A stretch of 64,000 nt of DNA from CAYPHJ01 sp964410485. Its GTDB lineage: Bacteria; Desulfobacterota; Binatia; UBA9968. Location of the stretch: the NCBI GenBank assembly GCA_964410485.1, contig CAYPHJ010000010.1, positions 1-64,000 on the forward strand, read 5' to 3'. Of the stretch, positions 14,634-23,496 are shown one piece after another. Made by a program: the position numbers and the translations under genes. Below the pieces are notes generated by a model that was given only the letters and a program-made list of their open reading frames with translations, was not told the origin of the DNA and searched no databases. Positions within the stretch are counted from its first letter, which is position 1, and each line of letters starts with the position of its first letter.

Positions 14634-16088
14634 TTTTCTATCCGTTTTCGGCAACGCCACCAACACGGCGCCGACAAAACAAAGTACGGCCGCTGCCCCA
14701 TAAGCCAGGCGAAAACCTTGCATGAACGCTGTCAACACGGTCGCATCCGTGCCGGTAGAGCCGCTCAGTTCTCGGAGTGAAGTCTGTCCGGTCAAGGCCA
14801 GCAAGCGCGCGCTTACGATGGCGGTTGCCAGTGCTGTGCCGCCGGAATGGCCCAGGCTGCGCACGATCGACAGAAAAGATGATCCAATGCTCAGTCGATT
14901 TTTTGGCAGCGAGCTCATGAGCGAATTGTTGTTCGGCGTTTGAAACAGCCCCAAGCCTACCCCCAAGAGGCCCAGCCTTAGAACAATATCGAACGAGGTC
15001 GTCTCGAGCGCGATCAAGGCCAGTAAAACGCACGCGGTGCTTTTGATTAGCAGACCCGCCGCGCAAAGAATCCGCGCCGACATGCGCTCCGAAAGCCAGC
15101 CGGTAACCGGCGCGAGTAAAGCGAGCGCCAATGGCGTGGGGGCAATCAACAAGCCTGAATGCAACGGATCCAATTTGAGCGCCAGTTGGAGAAACAAGGG
15201 CATTAAAAGGCTGCTCAAGCTGATGGCGATAAAACTGGTCAGCCGTGCCACGTTGCCAAAAGCAAATGTCGGGATGCGGAAGAGATCGAGGTCCAACAGC
15301 GGCGATTGGGTGCGTTTTTCCCACCATACGAAAAAGCCCAACGCGAACAGGCCAATGAGGCATTGACCCCAGACGCTCGTGCCATGCCATGTTCCCTGGC
15401 TTGCGGTTAGCGCGAGGAGGATAGCCGAAATTCCCAGCGCAAAGGTCACGGCACCGATAAAGTCAAACGAGTCTTGCCGCGCCGGTCGCGGGTCGGTCTC
15501 CGTATCGTCGCGCAGCAGAATGCAGGCCGCAGTAAACCCGCCAAAGGCGAGAAAGGCAGTCAGGCTGAAGTTGGCGCGCCAACCGAAAGTGTACGTCAAC
15601 AGTCCGCCTATGACCGGCCCGAGCGTGTAGCCAAGCGCCGAAACCGTGCCGCCCGCGATGCCCATCGCCCGACCGCGCTCTTGTGGCGTGAAAAGACTTG
15701 TGACGAGGGCAAAACTGTTGGCCATGATCAAGGCACTGCCGATCGCCTGGCAGGCACGAAAGAAAATGAGCTGGCCGCCGCTATGCGCTAGAGCCGCGGC
15801 CAGCGAACTGGCGGCGTAGAGAAGAAATCCGATGCGAAAGACTTTAGCGCGGCCGAATAGATCGGACAGTCTGCCGCAAGGCAGGTATAGAGAAGCTGTT
15901 ACAAGAGCGTAAATCAACGCGATCCAGCCGGCGAGGGCGACGTCGGCGCTGAGCTCCGTAATAATCACGGGCAGAGCGATGCTGAGGAGTCCAATGTCCG
16001 TGGTGACCATGAAAATGGCCAGCGAGACCACGGATAGAGACCACCAGCGGTTGCGCTGTTGGCGAACCTTTGAACGTCCTTTCAATTT
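14631..16088 (-). CDS. MFS drug/solute exporter, DHA2 (EmrB/QacA) type
   Basis: About 485 aa. The inner-membrane transporter has many hydrophobic spans, the family motif A-like loop GRLSDLFGRAKVFRIGF after helix 2, and the motif C-like GIAGGTVSALGYTLGPVIGGLL in helix 5. Fourteen-span DHA2 exporters have this length. The open frame continues to 16355 inside the upstream ABC gene, but those residues are not transporter-like. The likely start is a TTG at 16088 overlapping the ABC stop, giving KGRSKVRQQRNRWWSLSVVS; the exact start is uncertain. Substrate unknown. Probably translated together with the ABC ATPase. Confidence 0.85.
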   Translation of the reverse strand, partial: KLKGRSKVRQQRNRWWSLSVVSLAIFMVTTDIGLLSIALPVIITELSADVALAGWIALIYALVTASLYLPCGRLSDLFGRAKVFRIGFLLYAASSLAAALAHSGGQLIFFRACQAIGSALIMANSFALVTSLFTPQERGRAMGIAGGTVSALGYTLGPVIGGLLTYTFGWRANFSLTAFLAFGGFTAACILLRDDTETDPRPARQDSFDFIGAVTFALGISAILLALTASQGTWHGTSVWGQCLIGLFALGFFVWWEKRTQSPLLDLDLFRIPTFAFGNVARLTSFIAISLSSLLMPLFLQLALKLDPLHSGLLIAPTPLALALLAPVTGWLSERMSARILCAAGLLIKSTACVLLALIALETTSFDIVLRLGLLGVGLGLFQTPNNNSLMSSLPKNRLSIGSSFLSIVRSLGHSGGTALATAIVSARLLALTGQTSLRELSGSTGTDATVLTAFMQGFRLAYGAAAVLCFVGAVLVALPKTDRK

Positions 16089-16876
16089 GCAATCGGCCAA
16101 TAGCGCGACCGCCGTTTCACGAGGCTCAGCGGAGTTTCGTATACTTGTTCCAGGATGTCCGGTTTCAGTACCGTGTGAGCCGCGCCGCACCTCAGCACCC
16201 GGCCGTTTCGAAGAACGAGGACGCGCCTGAATAACGGCAAGATCTCTTCTATATGGTGCGTTACATAAATAAAAGCCGGGACTCTGCTCTGCCTCTCGAG
16301 CCGGCTTAAACCGCGCAAAAAATTTTCCCGTGCGCCCGGATCCATTCCGGCGCAAGGCTCGTCCAAAATCATAAGGTAAGGCCGGGTCATGCGAGCTCTG
16401 GCGATCATCACTTTTTGTTGCTCGCCTTGGGACAGGTGGCCAAACGGCTGGTCACGAAGCCCGGCGCAACCCATCTGAGCCAGATAATCTTCCGCCAACC
16501 GGTAGTCGGCCGGGCTAGCTCTAGCTCCGAATCCTTCAACATATCCAATCTGCGCGAATTTTCCCGAAACGACGGTTCGAATAGCCGGTTCGAAAGGCGG
16601 GATCTCCGCTACCAGAGTCGAGGTGACCCAGCCAATGCTTTTCCGCAGTTCGCGAAGATTGGCCAGGGCTTGGCCGTTGCGATAGATTTCACCGCCGGCA
16701 TTGGGCCAAATGTAACCGCACGCCAGCTTCAGCAGCGTTGTCTTGCCGGCGCCATTCGGACCCAAGATCGCCCAATGCTGCCCCTGCTCAACAGTCCAGT
16801 TAATCGACTGAAGAATGTACCTGCCCGCAGCGATATAGGAAACGTCGCGGAGCTCGAGCGCGGGGATTTTCTTCAC
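16082..16876 (-). CDS. ABC transporter ATP-binding protein (stand-alone)
   Basis: 264 aa nucleotide-binding protein. Walker A GPNGAGKTTLLKLACG, Q loop region, signature LSQGEQQKVMIAR, Walker B YLMILDEPCAGMDPG and switch histidine in FIYVTHHIEEILP are all present. The sequence style (LRDVSYIAAGRYILQSINWTVEQG) resembles iron/molybdate-type ATPases such as ModF or YlmA relatives. No permease or binding protein is adjacent, and the downstream neighbour is an MFS exporter overlapping by 7 nt at the proposed start. Its transport partner is unknown. Confidence 0.88.
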   Translation of the reverse strand: MKKIPALELRDVSYIAAGRYILQSINWTVEQGQHWAILGPNGAGKTTLLKLACGYIWPNAGGEIYRNGQALANLRELRKSIGWVTSTLVAEIPPFEPAIRTVVSGKFAQIGYVEGFGARASPADYRLAEDYLAQMGCAGLRDQPFGHLSQGEQQKVMIARARMTRPYLMILDEPCAGMDPGARENFLRGLSRLERQSRVPAFIYVTHHIEEILPLFRRVLVLRNGRVLRCGAAHTVLKPDILEQVYETPLSLVKRRSRYWPIAN

Positions 16877-17069
16877 GTTTGCTTATCCAACAACAGCTGT
16901 TTTGTCCCGGGTGTGACCGGAGGCAATGGACGGCCGCCGATATTTGCTGACGCTGCAACATTCAGTGCCATGCTCGTCACAGTTTCGCAAACTGGCTTAT
17001 GGCGCATGGTTAGACCATTCCGCTTGCCGTTATCTTCCATTCTCCTCTCTCGATTCTCCATCCTGCCAA

Positions 17070-17139
17070 CCTCGAACTTCGAACCTCGAACCTCGAACCC
17101 TCCTCTGCCGCGGTCACCAGTGCTCGGTCCCCGGTCACC
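17070..17139. repeat. 7-nt-period array (CCTCGAA and GGTCACC units)
   Basis: Units cctcgaa, cttcgaa, cctcgaa, cctcgaa run from 17070 to 17097. They are followed by ggtcacc, agtgctc, ggtcccc, ggtcacc near 17112-17139 with the same 7-nt spacing. It lies in the divergent gap between the ABC ATPase and the SIMPL gene. Confidence 0.65.
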
Positions 17140-17230
17140 ATAAGCCATACGCCATATGCTAGCCGCGCTCTGGCAGCGCGCGGCTGTTTACTGTAGCGTT
17201 AACCAGACTCCCTGAGAAAGGATTCTTGCG

Positions 17231-17947
17231 ATGAAAGCTTTGCTCGCGAGCTTGGGCATTGTTTTATTGCTCTCTTCATTGAGTTATGCCCAACAGGAAC
17301 GGAACAGGGTGAGACCGCTCTCAGTGACGGCCAATGGTGAAGCGATTATTACGGTGGAGCCTGATCAGGCTGAAATCGACATTGGTACTGTCACGCAAGC
17401 GCGCAGCGCGCCCGATGCATCCAGAGAAAACGCCGAGAAACTGTCAAAAGTAGTGGCGGAGCTAAAAAAACTGCTTGCGCAAGAAGATGAAATCAAGACC
17501 GTTAGTTATTCCCTCACGCCCAACTACCATTATCCGCAGGGCCGCAAGGCGGAGATCACCGGTTACACGGCCGCAAATATAGTCCGCATCACAACCGGCG
17601 ATCTGGGTCTTGTAGCGAAACTGATCGATGCCGCGATGCAGTCGGGGGCCAACACGATTCATCGCCTGCATTTCAAGCTGAAAGATGAGCAAGCCGCGCA
17701 GCTCCAGGCGCTGCGACAAGCTTCGACCAGAGCCCAGGCAAAGGCGGAGGCCATGGCCGCGGCGCTGGGCCTGAAAATTGTACGAATACTGTCGCTGGCG
17801 GAGATAGACAGAGGAGTCCGGCCGCTCGTTATGGCGCAAGCTCGCACAGCGCAGTTAGAGGTGAGCGCGCCGCAGACTCCCATAGAGGCCGGCACGATTG
17901 AAGTGCGCTCCTCGGTTACACTGGTCGCGGAAGTCGGCTCGCGATAA
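17231..17947 (+). CDS. SIMPL-domain (DUF541) periplasmic protein
   Basis: 238 aa with a signal peptide (MKALLASLGIVLLLSSLSYAQ). The SIMPL pattern is clear: SVTANGEAIITVEPDQAEIDIGTV near the start, TVSYSLTPNYHYPQGR, GYTAANIVRI, and the C-terminal RASTRAQAKAEAMAAALG helix followed by a beta strand. Family members form periplasmic or outer-membrane oligomers and have been linked to oxidative-stress defence and signalling, but the molecular role is unclear. Single gene with a weak GAAAGGA site ahead. Confidence 0.88.
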   Translation: MKALLASLGIVLLLSSLSYAQQERNRVRPLSVTANGEAIITVEPDQAEIDIGTVTQARSAPDASRENAEKLSKVVAELKKLLAQEDEIKTVSYSLTPNYHYPQGRKAEITGYTAANIVRITTGDLGLVAKLIDAAMQSGANTIHRLHFKLKDEQAAQLQALRQASTRAQAKAEAMAAALGLKIVRILSLAEIDRGVRPLVMAQARTAQLEVSAPQTPIEAGTIEVRSSVTLVAEVGSR

Positions 17948-17970
17948 AGATACGGGTTGAGGTGATTGGG

Positions 17971-18034
17971 GCATGGAGTAATGGAGTGCTGCAGAAACCC
18001 AGCACTCCATTACTCCACTACTGCAACACTCCAG
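17971..18034. repeat. 8-nt-period array in inverted arms (locus P8-a)
   Basis: Left arm catggagt, aatggagt, gctgcag (17972-17994). Right arm cactccat, tactccac, tactgcaa, cactccag (18003-18034). The arms are inverse copies about 8 nt apart and could form a hairpin between the convergent SIMPL and deacetylase genes, where it might end both transcripts. Confidence 0.75.
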
Positions 18035-18041
18035 TTATTAC

Positions 18042-18923
18042 TTACCCTTCGTACTTCCCCGGATCCTCGTAGTAGCGCTCATAATACCAGGCCGCAATCT
18101 CGCCGCCCGTGGTTTTCCACACTCCGTCATGCGCGCAAATGTAGTCGAGTGCCTTGGCAAGGTATTTGATGCGAAAAGGCAGACCGACAATGAACGGATG
18201 GAGCGGCAGACCCATGACCTTACCTCCGTTCGCGCTTTCTTCATAGAGCGTGTCGAATTGATCACACACCATTCGGTAGTATTGCTCCGGTGTAAAGTCG
18301 CCGCGCACGAAAACCCGCATATCGTTAATTCCCTGTTCATAGGGAACGGTGATCATGCGGCCGGACTTGACCCGTATCGGGGTGGGCTGATCGTCGCATG
18401 CCCAGTCGCAGACGTATTCGAAGCCTTCGGCGGCGAGATGATCGGGAGTATCGAAGGTCTCGATGAGCCCCGGGCCCAGCCAGCCCCTGGGCTGTGTTCC
18501 CGTGGCGCTGCTGATGGTCTCTTTGATGGTCCGAATGACCCGGCGTTCTTCAGCCTGCGGGTAGTCGCTCATATCTCGACTATTGGTCTCACCGTGTCCC
18601 AGCCATTCCCATCCCCGCCGGTTCCCTTCCTCGATGATAGCCGGGTGATACTTACAGACATCCGCATTGAGCAGCACGCTCGCACGCATGCCGTACCTAT
18701 CAAACACATCCATCAAACGGTAAATCCCGACCCGCGATCCGTAGTCGCGCAGAGAGTAACCTGGAACGTCCGGCACGTGAGAACTGCCTGAACCGCGGAT
18801 AGGTTTGTCAATATGAAAAAATTCGATATTGGGACAGATCCAGAAAGCAAGCCGTTTATTGTCAGGCCAGGCGATGCGCTTGCGTCTGAGCGACGGCCAA
18901 TATTCATAGCGCCGGTTTTCCAT
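18042..18923 (-). CDS. Polysaccharide deacetylase-family (NodB-like) hydrolase
   Basis: 293 aa from the ATG that follows AAAGGG at 9 nt; a longer frame to 18977 has no ribosome site. The fold is NodB-like: RLAFWICPNIEFF, DYGSRVGIYRLMDVFDRYGMRAS, WLGHGETNS with the histidine of the metal region, GWLGPGLIETFDTPDHLAAEGFEYVCDW and the late GLPLHPFIVG histidine. This lineage resembles PuuE/allantoinase-like deacetylases acting on small amides, not chitin oligomers. No signal peptide, so probably cytosolic. It follows the ABC importer operon on the same strand after 174 nt, so it could act on the imported compound. Confidence 0.82.
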   Translation of the reverse strand: MENRRYEYWPSLRRKRIAWPDNKRLAFWICPNIEFFHIDKPIRGSGSSHVPDVPGYSLRDYGSRVGIYRLMDVFDRYGMRASVLLNADVCKYHPAIIEEGNRRGWEWLGHGETNSRDMSDYPQAEERRVIRTIKETISSATGTQPRGWLGPGLIETFDTPDHLAAEGFEYVCDWACDDQPTPIRVKSGRMITVPYEQGINDMRVFVRGDFTPEQYYRMVCDQFDTLYEESANGGKVMGLPLHPFIVGLPFRIKYLAKALDYICAHDGVWKTTGGEIAAWYYERYYEDPGKYEG

Positions 18924-19022
18924 TTCGTGCATCCCTTTCGTTCGTTGAAGGTTGCGCCAAACTAACCGGTGAGGCAAACCGCCGTCAAGCGGAGTTTAAG
19001 TCGCTCCGAAGTCGCTCCAGCT

Positions 19023-19074
19023 GTTCCACCGTCCAGCGGTTTCAGCAGTTTCAACTGTTCCAATCGTTCCGGCC
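19023..19074. repeat. 9-nt-period array (locus P9-c), single arm
   Basis: Units gttccaccg, tccagcg (shortened), gtttcagca, gtttcaact, gttccaatc, gttccggcc. It begins 24 nt beyond the stop of the solute-binding protein gene and separates that operon from the deacetylase gene. Confidence 0.65.
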
Positions 19075-19097
19075 ATTCAAAACGCCAGCAGCGCTTG

Positions 19098-20051
19098 TCA
19101 GAAGTTCCTGAACAGCCTTTCGACTGCGGGCTTCTTTTTGATCAGCTTGATGGCGGCGAGTTGATCAATCAAAGTGACCCAGCGCTCGCGACTCATCATG
19201 CCCAGTGTTTCAGCCGCCGCGCCATCCGGGACGATGTGGGCTTTTTGAACTTCCGCGGATTCTTGCATCGTAGGGACGTCCATCGATGGATTGAGCTTTA
19301 CCATCAAGAGGTTCGCCTGGTCGGGTGACTCGAGATACTGAATCCAACCGAGACGGACAGCATTGATGAAGTCACGAACCAGCCTCTCATTTTCATCCAC
19401 GTACCGGCGGCGCGCGATCACCACCGTGGCGTACGGATTGAAGCCGGTGTCGGCAATAAGAAAACTCTGGGCCAGCCTCGATTTTCTCTTGACCTGCAAA
19501 GGTTCGGCTGTGACAAAGCATTGCTGCGAGTGATTCGGATCATTGAGAAACGGACCTATTCCCCCCGTGTATGGAACGAGCTTCACTCGCGCATTCCTGA
19601 ACCTGGACTGGAGAAAGAGCGTGAACGGCGCGCCAAGTTGCATGGCAAGGGTGCCGCGCGACGCAAACACGTCGGCGATGGATTTGAAGCCGCGCTCGGG
19701 GTGAACCATTACTCCCTGGGGATTGATCTGGTAAACGGCAAAAAGCGCGATTACATCTGTTCCCCGCGACTGCGAAATCACCACCTCATCGGCGGCGGCA
19801 ATACCGAAAATGACTTTCCCGCTGGCGATCATTTGAACCACCGGCGTTCCGGCGCCGCCTTCGATGATTGCGACTTCGAGACCGCGTTTGTCGAACTCGC
19901 CGGATAGCTGCGCGTTATAGAAGCCACCGAACTGGGGTTCGGCTTTCCAGTTGAGCGCCAGCTGAAGCGGCACGGGTTGGCTTGCGCCCGCCGGGTGTGC
20001 CTGAAGCGTCAAACAGACAACCAAAAACAAGAGCCACGGTACTTTGTTCAT
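19098..20051 (-). CDS. NMT1/THI5-like ABC transporter substrate-binding protein
   Basis: 317 aa with a signal peptide (MNKVPWLLFLVVCLTLQAHPAGA). The mature protein starts LQLALNWKAEPQFGGFYNA, the NMT1/THI5 opening seen in riboflavin, pyrimidine and aromatic sulfonate-type receptors, and continues with the ASGKVIFGIAAADEVVIS ligand-loop region. The ATG overlaps the permease stop (TGATG). The open frame to 20324 runs through the permease and is not used. It is the third gene of an ATPase-permease-receptor operon. The ligand cannot be read from the sequence. Confidence 0.9.
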   Translation of the reverse strand: MNKVPWLLFLVVCLTLQAHPAGASQPVPLQLALNWKAEPQFGGFYNAQLSGEFDKRGLEVAIIEGGAGTPVVQMIASGKVIFGIAAADEVVISQSRGTDVIALFAVYQINPQGVMVHPERGFKSIADVFASRGTLAMQLGAPFTLFLQSRFRNARVKLVPYTGGIGPFLNDPNHSQQCFVTAEPLQVKRKSRLAQSFLIADTGFNPYATVVIARRRYVDENERLVRDFINAVRLGWIQYLESPDQANLLMVKLNPSMDVPTMQESAEVQKAHIVPDGAAAETLGMMSRERWVTLIDQLAAIKLIKKKPAVERLFRNF

Positions 20052-20821
20052 CAAGCTTTCCTTTCCGAAGCATGCCATGAGCCGAGTGAGAGCGATGCGA
20101 GAGCGTTCACCGCGCCGACCAGAATGGCTCCAAGGAGCGATGATATGAGCACTCCGGCGAAGACCCGGTCGATGCGCTGTTGGGTGCGCGCCGAATCGAT
20201 AACGCTGCCGAGCCCGCCGCCACCGATAAACTCGCCCACGATGGCGCCAACAATGGCCAGGCCGGAGGCGATCCGCAGGCCGGAAAAAATGTTCGGCAAT
20301 GCGAATGGAATTCTCAGTATCCATAACGTTTGGCGGGCCGACGCGGAATATAGTCTGAAGAGATCCCGCAGCCCCGGCTCGGTGGAGTTTAATCCCAGGA
20401 GTGTGCTGGCGATCACCGGAAAAACGGACACGATGGTGGCCGAAGCGATTACGGTGGGCTTGCCAAAGCCGAACCAGATCACGAGCAGCGGCGCAATCGC
20501 AATGATCGGCACGGTTTGAAAGAAAACCGCATAAGGGTAAAACGCGCGGCGCGTGAGATCGGAAGAGGAGAGCGCGGTGGCGGCCAACGTTCCGAAAATA
20601 AAACTAATAAGCAGTCCTGTCACGGCCGAGGTGAGAGTCGACCATGCGCCCAAGGCGAGCTCAACTCGATCGTCGATCAAGCAGCGAAAAACCTCGCTCG
20701 GAGCGGGAATCAAGTAGGACGGAATTGATCCCGAACGTACTGCGGCTTCCAGTGCTGCGATGGAAAACACCAGCGGGAGGAGCGGTGGCAGGAGTGATGG
20801 GACGCGCGCTCGCAGCATCAT
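20051..20821 (-). CDS. ABC transporter permease (SsuC/TauC family)
   Basis: 256 aa inner-membrane permease with about six helices. The EAA coupling loop is present (STEPGLRDLFRLYSASARQT), and GLRIASGLAIVGAIVGEFIGG is the conserved helix after it. Overlaps the ATPase gene by 4 nt (ATGA) and the receptor gene at TGATG, so the three are translationally coupled. Confidence 0.92.
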   Translation of the reverse strand: MMLRARVPSLLPPLLPLVFSIAALEAAVRSGSIPSYLIPAPSEVFRCLIDDRVELALGAWSTLTSAVTGLLISFIFGTLAATALSSSDLTRRAFYPYAVFFQTVPIIAIAPLLVIWFGFGKPTVIASATIVSVFPVIASTLLGLNSTEPGLRDLFRLYSASARQTLWILRIPFALPNIFSGLRIASGLAIVGAIVGEFIGGGGLGSVIDSARTQQRIDRVFAGVLISSLLGAILVGAVNALASLSLGSWHASERKA

Positions 20822-21606
20822 GTGTCTTTTTCCGCGACGGTGACTGCCTGGCTGATTTGCCTGACCTGCTCGACGTATTGGACGGACGTTCGCAGCTCGG
20901 GCGTGCGTGCCGAGCCAAGCGGAATGGGCCGATCCAGCAGGACGCGCGCCGGGCGCTGCGACAAAACGATTATTCGATCGGAGATGAAAACAGCTTCAGT
21001 CACTGAGTGGGTAACGAACAGTATGGTCATTTGCAGATTTGTCCAAATCTGCCGCAAACGGATCTGCAGGCCGTGACGCGCCGGTTCGTGCAGCGCCGCG
21101 AAGGGCTCGTCCAGTAGCAGCAAATTCGGCGCCGTAATCAAGGCCCGTGCTACGGAAGCACGCATTTTCATGCCTCCGGAAAGCTCGTGTGGATAGCGCG
21201 GCGCAAATGCGTCAAGTTCAACGCGGCGCAACTCTTCGTGAGCGCGCGGCTGGGCGTCTGCGAGCTTCCAACCCTGCAGTTCCAACGGCAGGGTGGTGTT
21301 GCGGAGGACGCTGCGCCAGGGTAGCAGCGTCGGTTCTTGAAACACAAAACTACGTGAAAGCGGGCGAGCGTTTGTCTCGACGATCAGGTTGCCGGCATCA
21401 GGAGAGTCGAGCCCTGCAGTGAGCCGGAGAAGGGAGGATTTACCGCAACCGGAGGGGCCCAGCAATGCGACGAACTCCCCAGGTTCAACGCGGAAGCTGA
21501 CGCCGTCGATAACAATGCCGGTGCCGTGGAACCAACGAGAAATGTTGTCGTAGCGAACCGTCGCGCCGGAACTGGATTGAGTTGGAATCACGTCTGAAAT
21601 GGTCAC
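20818..21606 (-). CDS. ABC transporter ATP-binding protein (SsuB/TauB family)
   Basis: 262 aa, GTG start. Walker A LLGPSGCGKSSLLRL, signature LSGGMKMRASVARAL, Walker B NLLLLDEPFAALHE and the switch histidine in TILFVTHSVTEAVF are present. First gene of the three-gene importer operon. An 8-residue loop ahead of the signature is ordinary for this nitrate/sulfonate/taurine class. The 195-nt upstream gap to the ubiD-like gene holds a 7-nt-period repeat, so an independent promoter is likely. Confidence 0.93.
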   Translation of the reverse strand: MTISDVIPTQSSSGATVRYDNISRWFHGTGIVIDGVSFRVEPGEFVALLGPSGCGKSSLLRLTAGLDSPDAGNLIVETNARPLSRSFVFQEPTLLPWRSVLRNTTLPLELQGWKLADAQPRAHEELRRVELDAFAPRYPHELSGGMKMRASVARALITAPNLLLLDEPFAALHEPARHGLQIRLRQIWTNLQMTILFVTHSVTEAVFISDRIIVLSQRPARVLLDRPIPLGSARTPELRTSVQYVEQVRQISQAVTVAEKDT

Positions 21607-21706
21607 AAAAACTAACGGCCGGTTTTCATTCCCGCCAATTTACCTATCTACAGATACGACTGCAAAGCCACACTTGATTAAGGCGCTTGAAACAATCACT
21701 GTTCCA

Positions 21707-21770
21707 CGTCTCAGGTCTGCGGTTCCGAGTCCCCTTCGCAACGCGAGACTCGGGACCCGAGACCTTAGAC
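21707..21770. repeat. 7-nt-period array in inverted arms, same type as the murE insert
   Basis: Left arm cgtctca, ggtctgc, ggttccg, agtcccc (21707-21734). Right arm gcgagac, tcgggac, ccgagac, cttagac (21743-21770). The core gcgagactcgggacccgagac is very close to the right arm of the sequence inside murE (53721-53755), which is why I group them. Confidence 0.75.
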
Positions 21771-21801
21771 AACTCGCCAAGAAAGCAAAGTCGCGGGGAA
21801 A

Positions 21802-23193
21802 TTAACCTTTAGGAAGAAAATCTTCGAGCCGAACCGTTTGCCATCCCATGGGCTTTAACCGCTCAAAGGATTTGCGCGTCTGTTCGCCGGCGCAGAGCGG
21901 TGGTTTGGTCGCATCGATGATCATTTTGCCGCCTACCCGATGCCAGAAGGGTCCCCCGGGGGGGAAGGCCTCGAACCCTGTTGGGTCCATCGGGTGGATG
22001 CGCGTGCCGGGGATGACGACAATATCTTCTTGCGGATTGCAGCGCGTGTTGATGGCCCAGAGGATCTCCCAGGAATTGAAGATGTTGACATCTTCGTCGA
22101 CCGCGATCGCCACCTTGGGATGCAGGATCGGACTCGAGAGCACGCCCATGAGCACCTGCTTGGCCTCCCCATAAAACCGCGGCGTCATCTGCACCACGAT
22201 GCCGAAAAGTCCGGGGAGGACCAGCAGATTGTGCAGGTTCACGTAGCCGCCGATATTCTTGATGTGATTGTACACCGCCACTCCGAACGGCACTTTGTGA
22301 AAGATGCAGCCCTCGACTTCAGAACCGTTCTGGATCGCTTTGAAAATGGCGTCATGCCGCATTGTAATGCAATCAATTTCTATCACCGGATTTTTTCCCA
22401 TGCCCGCGACATAGTAGTCATGGAACTCCGAGAACGGCCCCTCATCTTCGCGCACGTTCGGCAGAATGCGCCCCTCCAGAACGATCTCTGCGTCGCTCGG
22501 CACCTCGAGGTCGTTGGTTTCGCATCTCACAACTTTCACCGGCTCGCCAATAAGCCCCCCTGCCAATTCCAGCTCATCCAGCTCGAAAGGCCCCGTGGTG
22601 GCTGCAGCCATGTAGTAAAGCGGATGATGCCCGGCAAAGATCGCAACCGGCATCGCTTCGTTACGAGCCTCATACTTGTTGAGTATGTCGCGAGTGTGGC
22701 GCGGCACGATGAGCGCGCCGGTTTTTCGCGGTCCTTTGACCTGAAGACGATGAAAGGCGACGTTGCGGATACCGTTATCGGGATCGCGCGCGATCATCAA
22801 GCCCGAGGCGATATAAGGCGTCTCTTCCGTGCCGGCAACGTGGGCCGGGAGTTTGGTAAGGTCGGCCTTGTTACCTTTCAAGATTATGTCCTTGACCGGG
22901 CCGGTGGAGGTCATCTCCACTGGTTGCCTCAGCGTCGCACGCTGTGCCGCGGTGGGAATGAGTTTCTCTATCGTCGTGCCGTAGGCGAGAGCCGCGTGGC
23001 GCAAGTTGGCGGGCGCCATGCCGAGGCTTTTCCAACCTGGAAAACCGTCCACATTTTCGAACAGCAACGCTTTTTCCCTCGATTGATACAAAAGCGCGCC
23101 CATTTGTGTGTGCGGATGAACGCTTTTGGTAATCCGAATAAGCTCCCCTGCCTCTTCCAGCTCACCGATCCAGGTCCGCATGTCTTTCGACAT
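21802..23193 (-). CDS. UbiD-family (prenylated-FMN) decarboxylase
   Basis: 463 aa, cytosolic. UbiD enzymes use prenylated FMN to remove or add carboxyl groups on aromatic or unsaturated acids. Visible: the N-terminal WIGELEEAGELIRI, AFHRLQVKGPRKTGALIVPRHT, EIVLEGRILPNVREDEGPFSEF with the conserved glutamates, and GGKMIIDATKPP near the end. Length matches the family (about 450-500). The start has a strong GGAGGTAAAAACA site. No UbiX-like gene is nearby. The surroundings (ABC importer, molybdenum hydroxylase, amidohydrolases) suggest catabolism, not ubiquinone synthesis. Confidence 0.92.
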   Translation of the reverse strand: MSKDMRTWIGELEEAGELIRITKSVHPHTQMGALLYQSREKALLFENVDGFPGWKSLGMAPANLRHAALAYGTTIEKLIPTAAQRATLRQPVEMTSTGPVKDIILKGNKADLTKLPAHVAGTEETPYIASGLMIARDPDNGIRNVAFHRLQVKGPRKTGALIVPRHTRDILNKYEARNEAMPVAIFAGHHPLYYMAAATTGPFELDELELAGGLIGEPVKVVRCETNDLEVPSDAEIVLEGRILPNVREDEGPFSEFHDYYVAGMGKNPVIEIDCITMRHDAIFKAIQNGSEVEGCIFHKVPFGVAVYNHIKNIGGYVNLHNLLVLPGLFGIVVQMTPRFYGEAKQVLMGVLSSPILHPKVAIAVDEDVNIFNSWEILWAINTRCNPQEDIVVIPGTRIHPMDPTGFEAFPPGGPFWHRVGGKMIIDATKPPLCAGEQTRKSFERLKPMGWQTVRLEDFLPKG

Positions 23194-23496
23194 TGTTTTT
23201 ACCTCCGCGCGGCCTTGCAGTCACTCAGTTCGGTCGATCACGGTCACGCGAGAATATCCTAATCCCGAACGCACCGGCTCTGTCAACCTGAGCAAAGCGG
23301 CAACCACCGGGAACCGACGGAGAAGAATGACCGGCGACCGAGGGACCGGGATTTAACAAGATTGACTCGAGACCGATACTGAACGGCTTGAACGAAGAAT
23401 CGATTGAACGAAGCGGTTGAACCTCTTGAACTTGAGAGAAATGCACGGCGGGGGCAGGTTTGATTGCTCCCCTACCCCCGTTGGTGACATGCCACC
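23194..23496. other. Intergenic region with degenerate 9-nt and 7-nt arrays
   Basis: No gene. Between about 23340 and 23435 are loosely repeated gaccggg, cttgaacg and gttgaacc-type units (for example cggcttgaa, gattgaacg, cggttgaac) of the same style as the other short-period arrays. The end holds the stem-loop listed separately. Confidence 0.5.
23449..23480 (-). terminator. Stem-loop after the lipoprotein gene
   Basis: cgggggcagg (23449-23458) and cctacccccg (23471-23480) pair at nine of ten positions around a 12-nt loop. It lies 17 nt past the minus-strand stop. There is no T run, so termination is only possible. Confidence 0.35.

Noticed and set aside
21940..23262. Plus-strand frame of 440 codons opposite the UbiD gene
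   Set aside because: Antisense shadow; the UbiD protein on the minus strand has clear motifs and a strong ribosome site.
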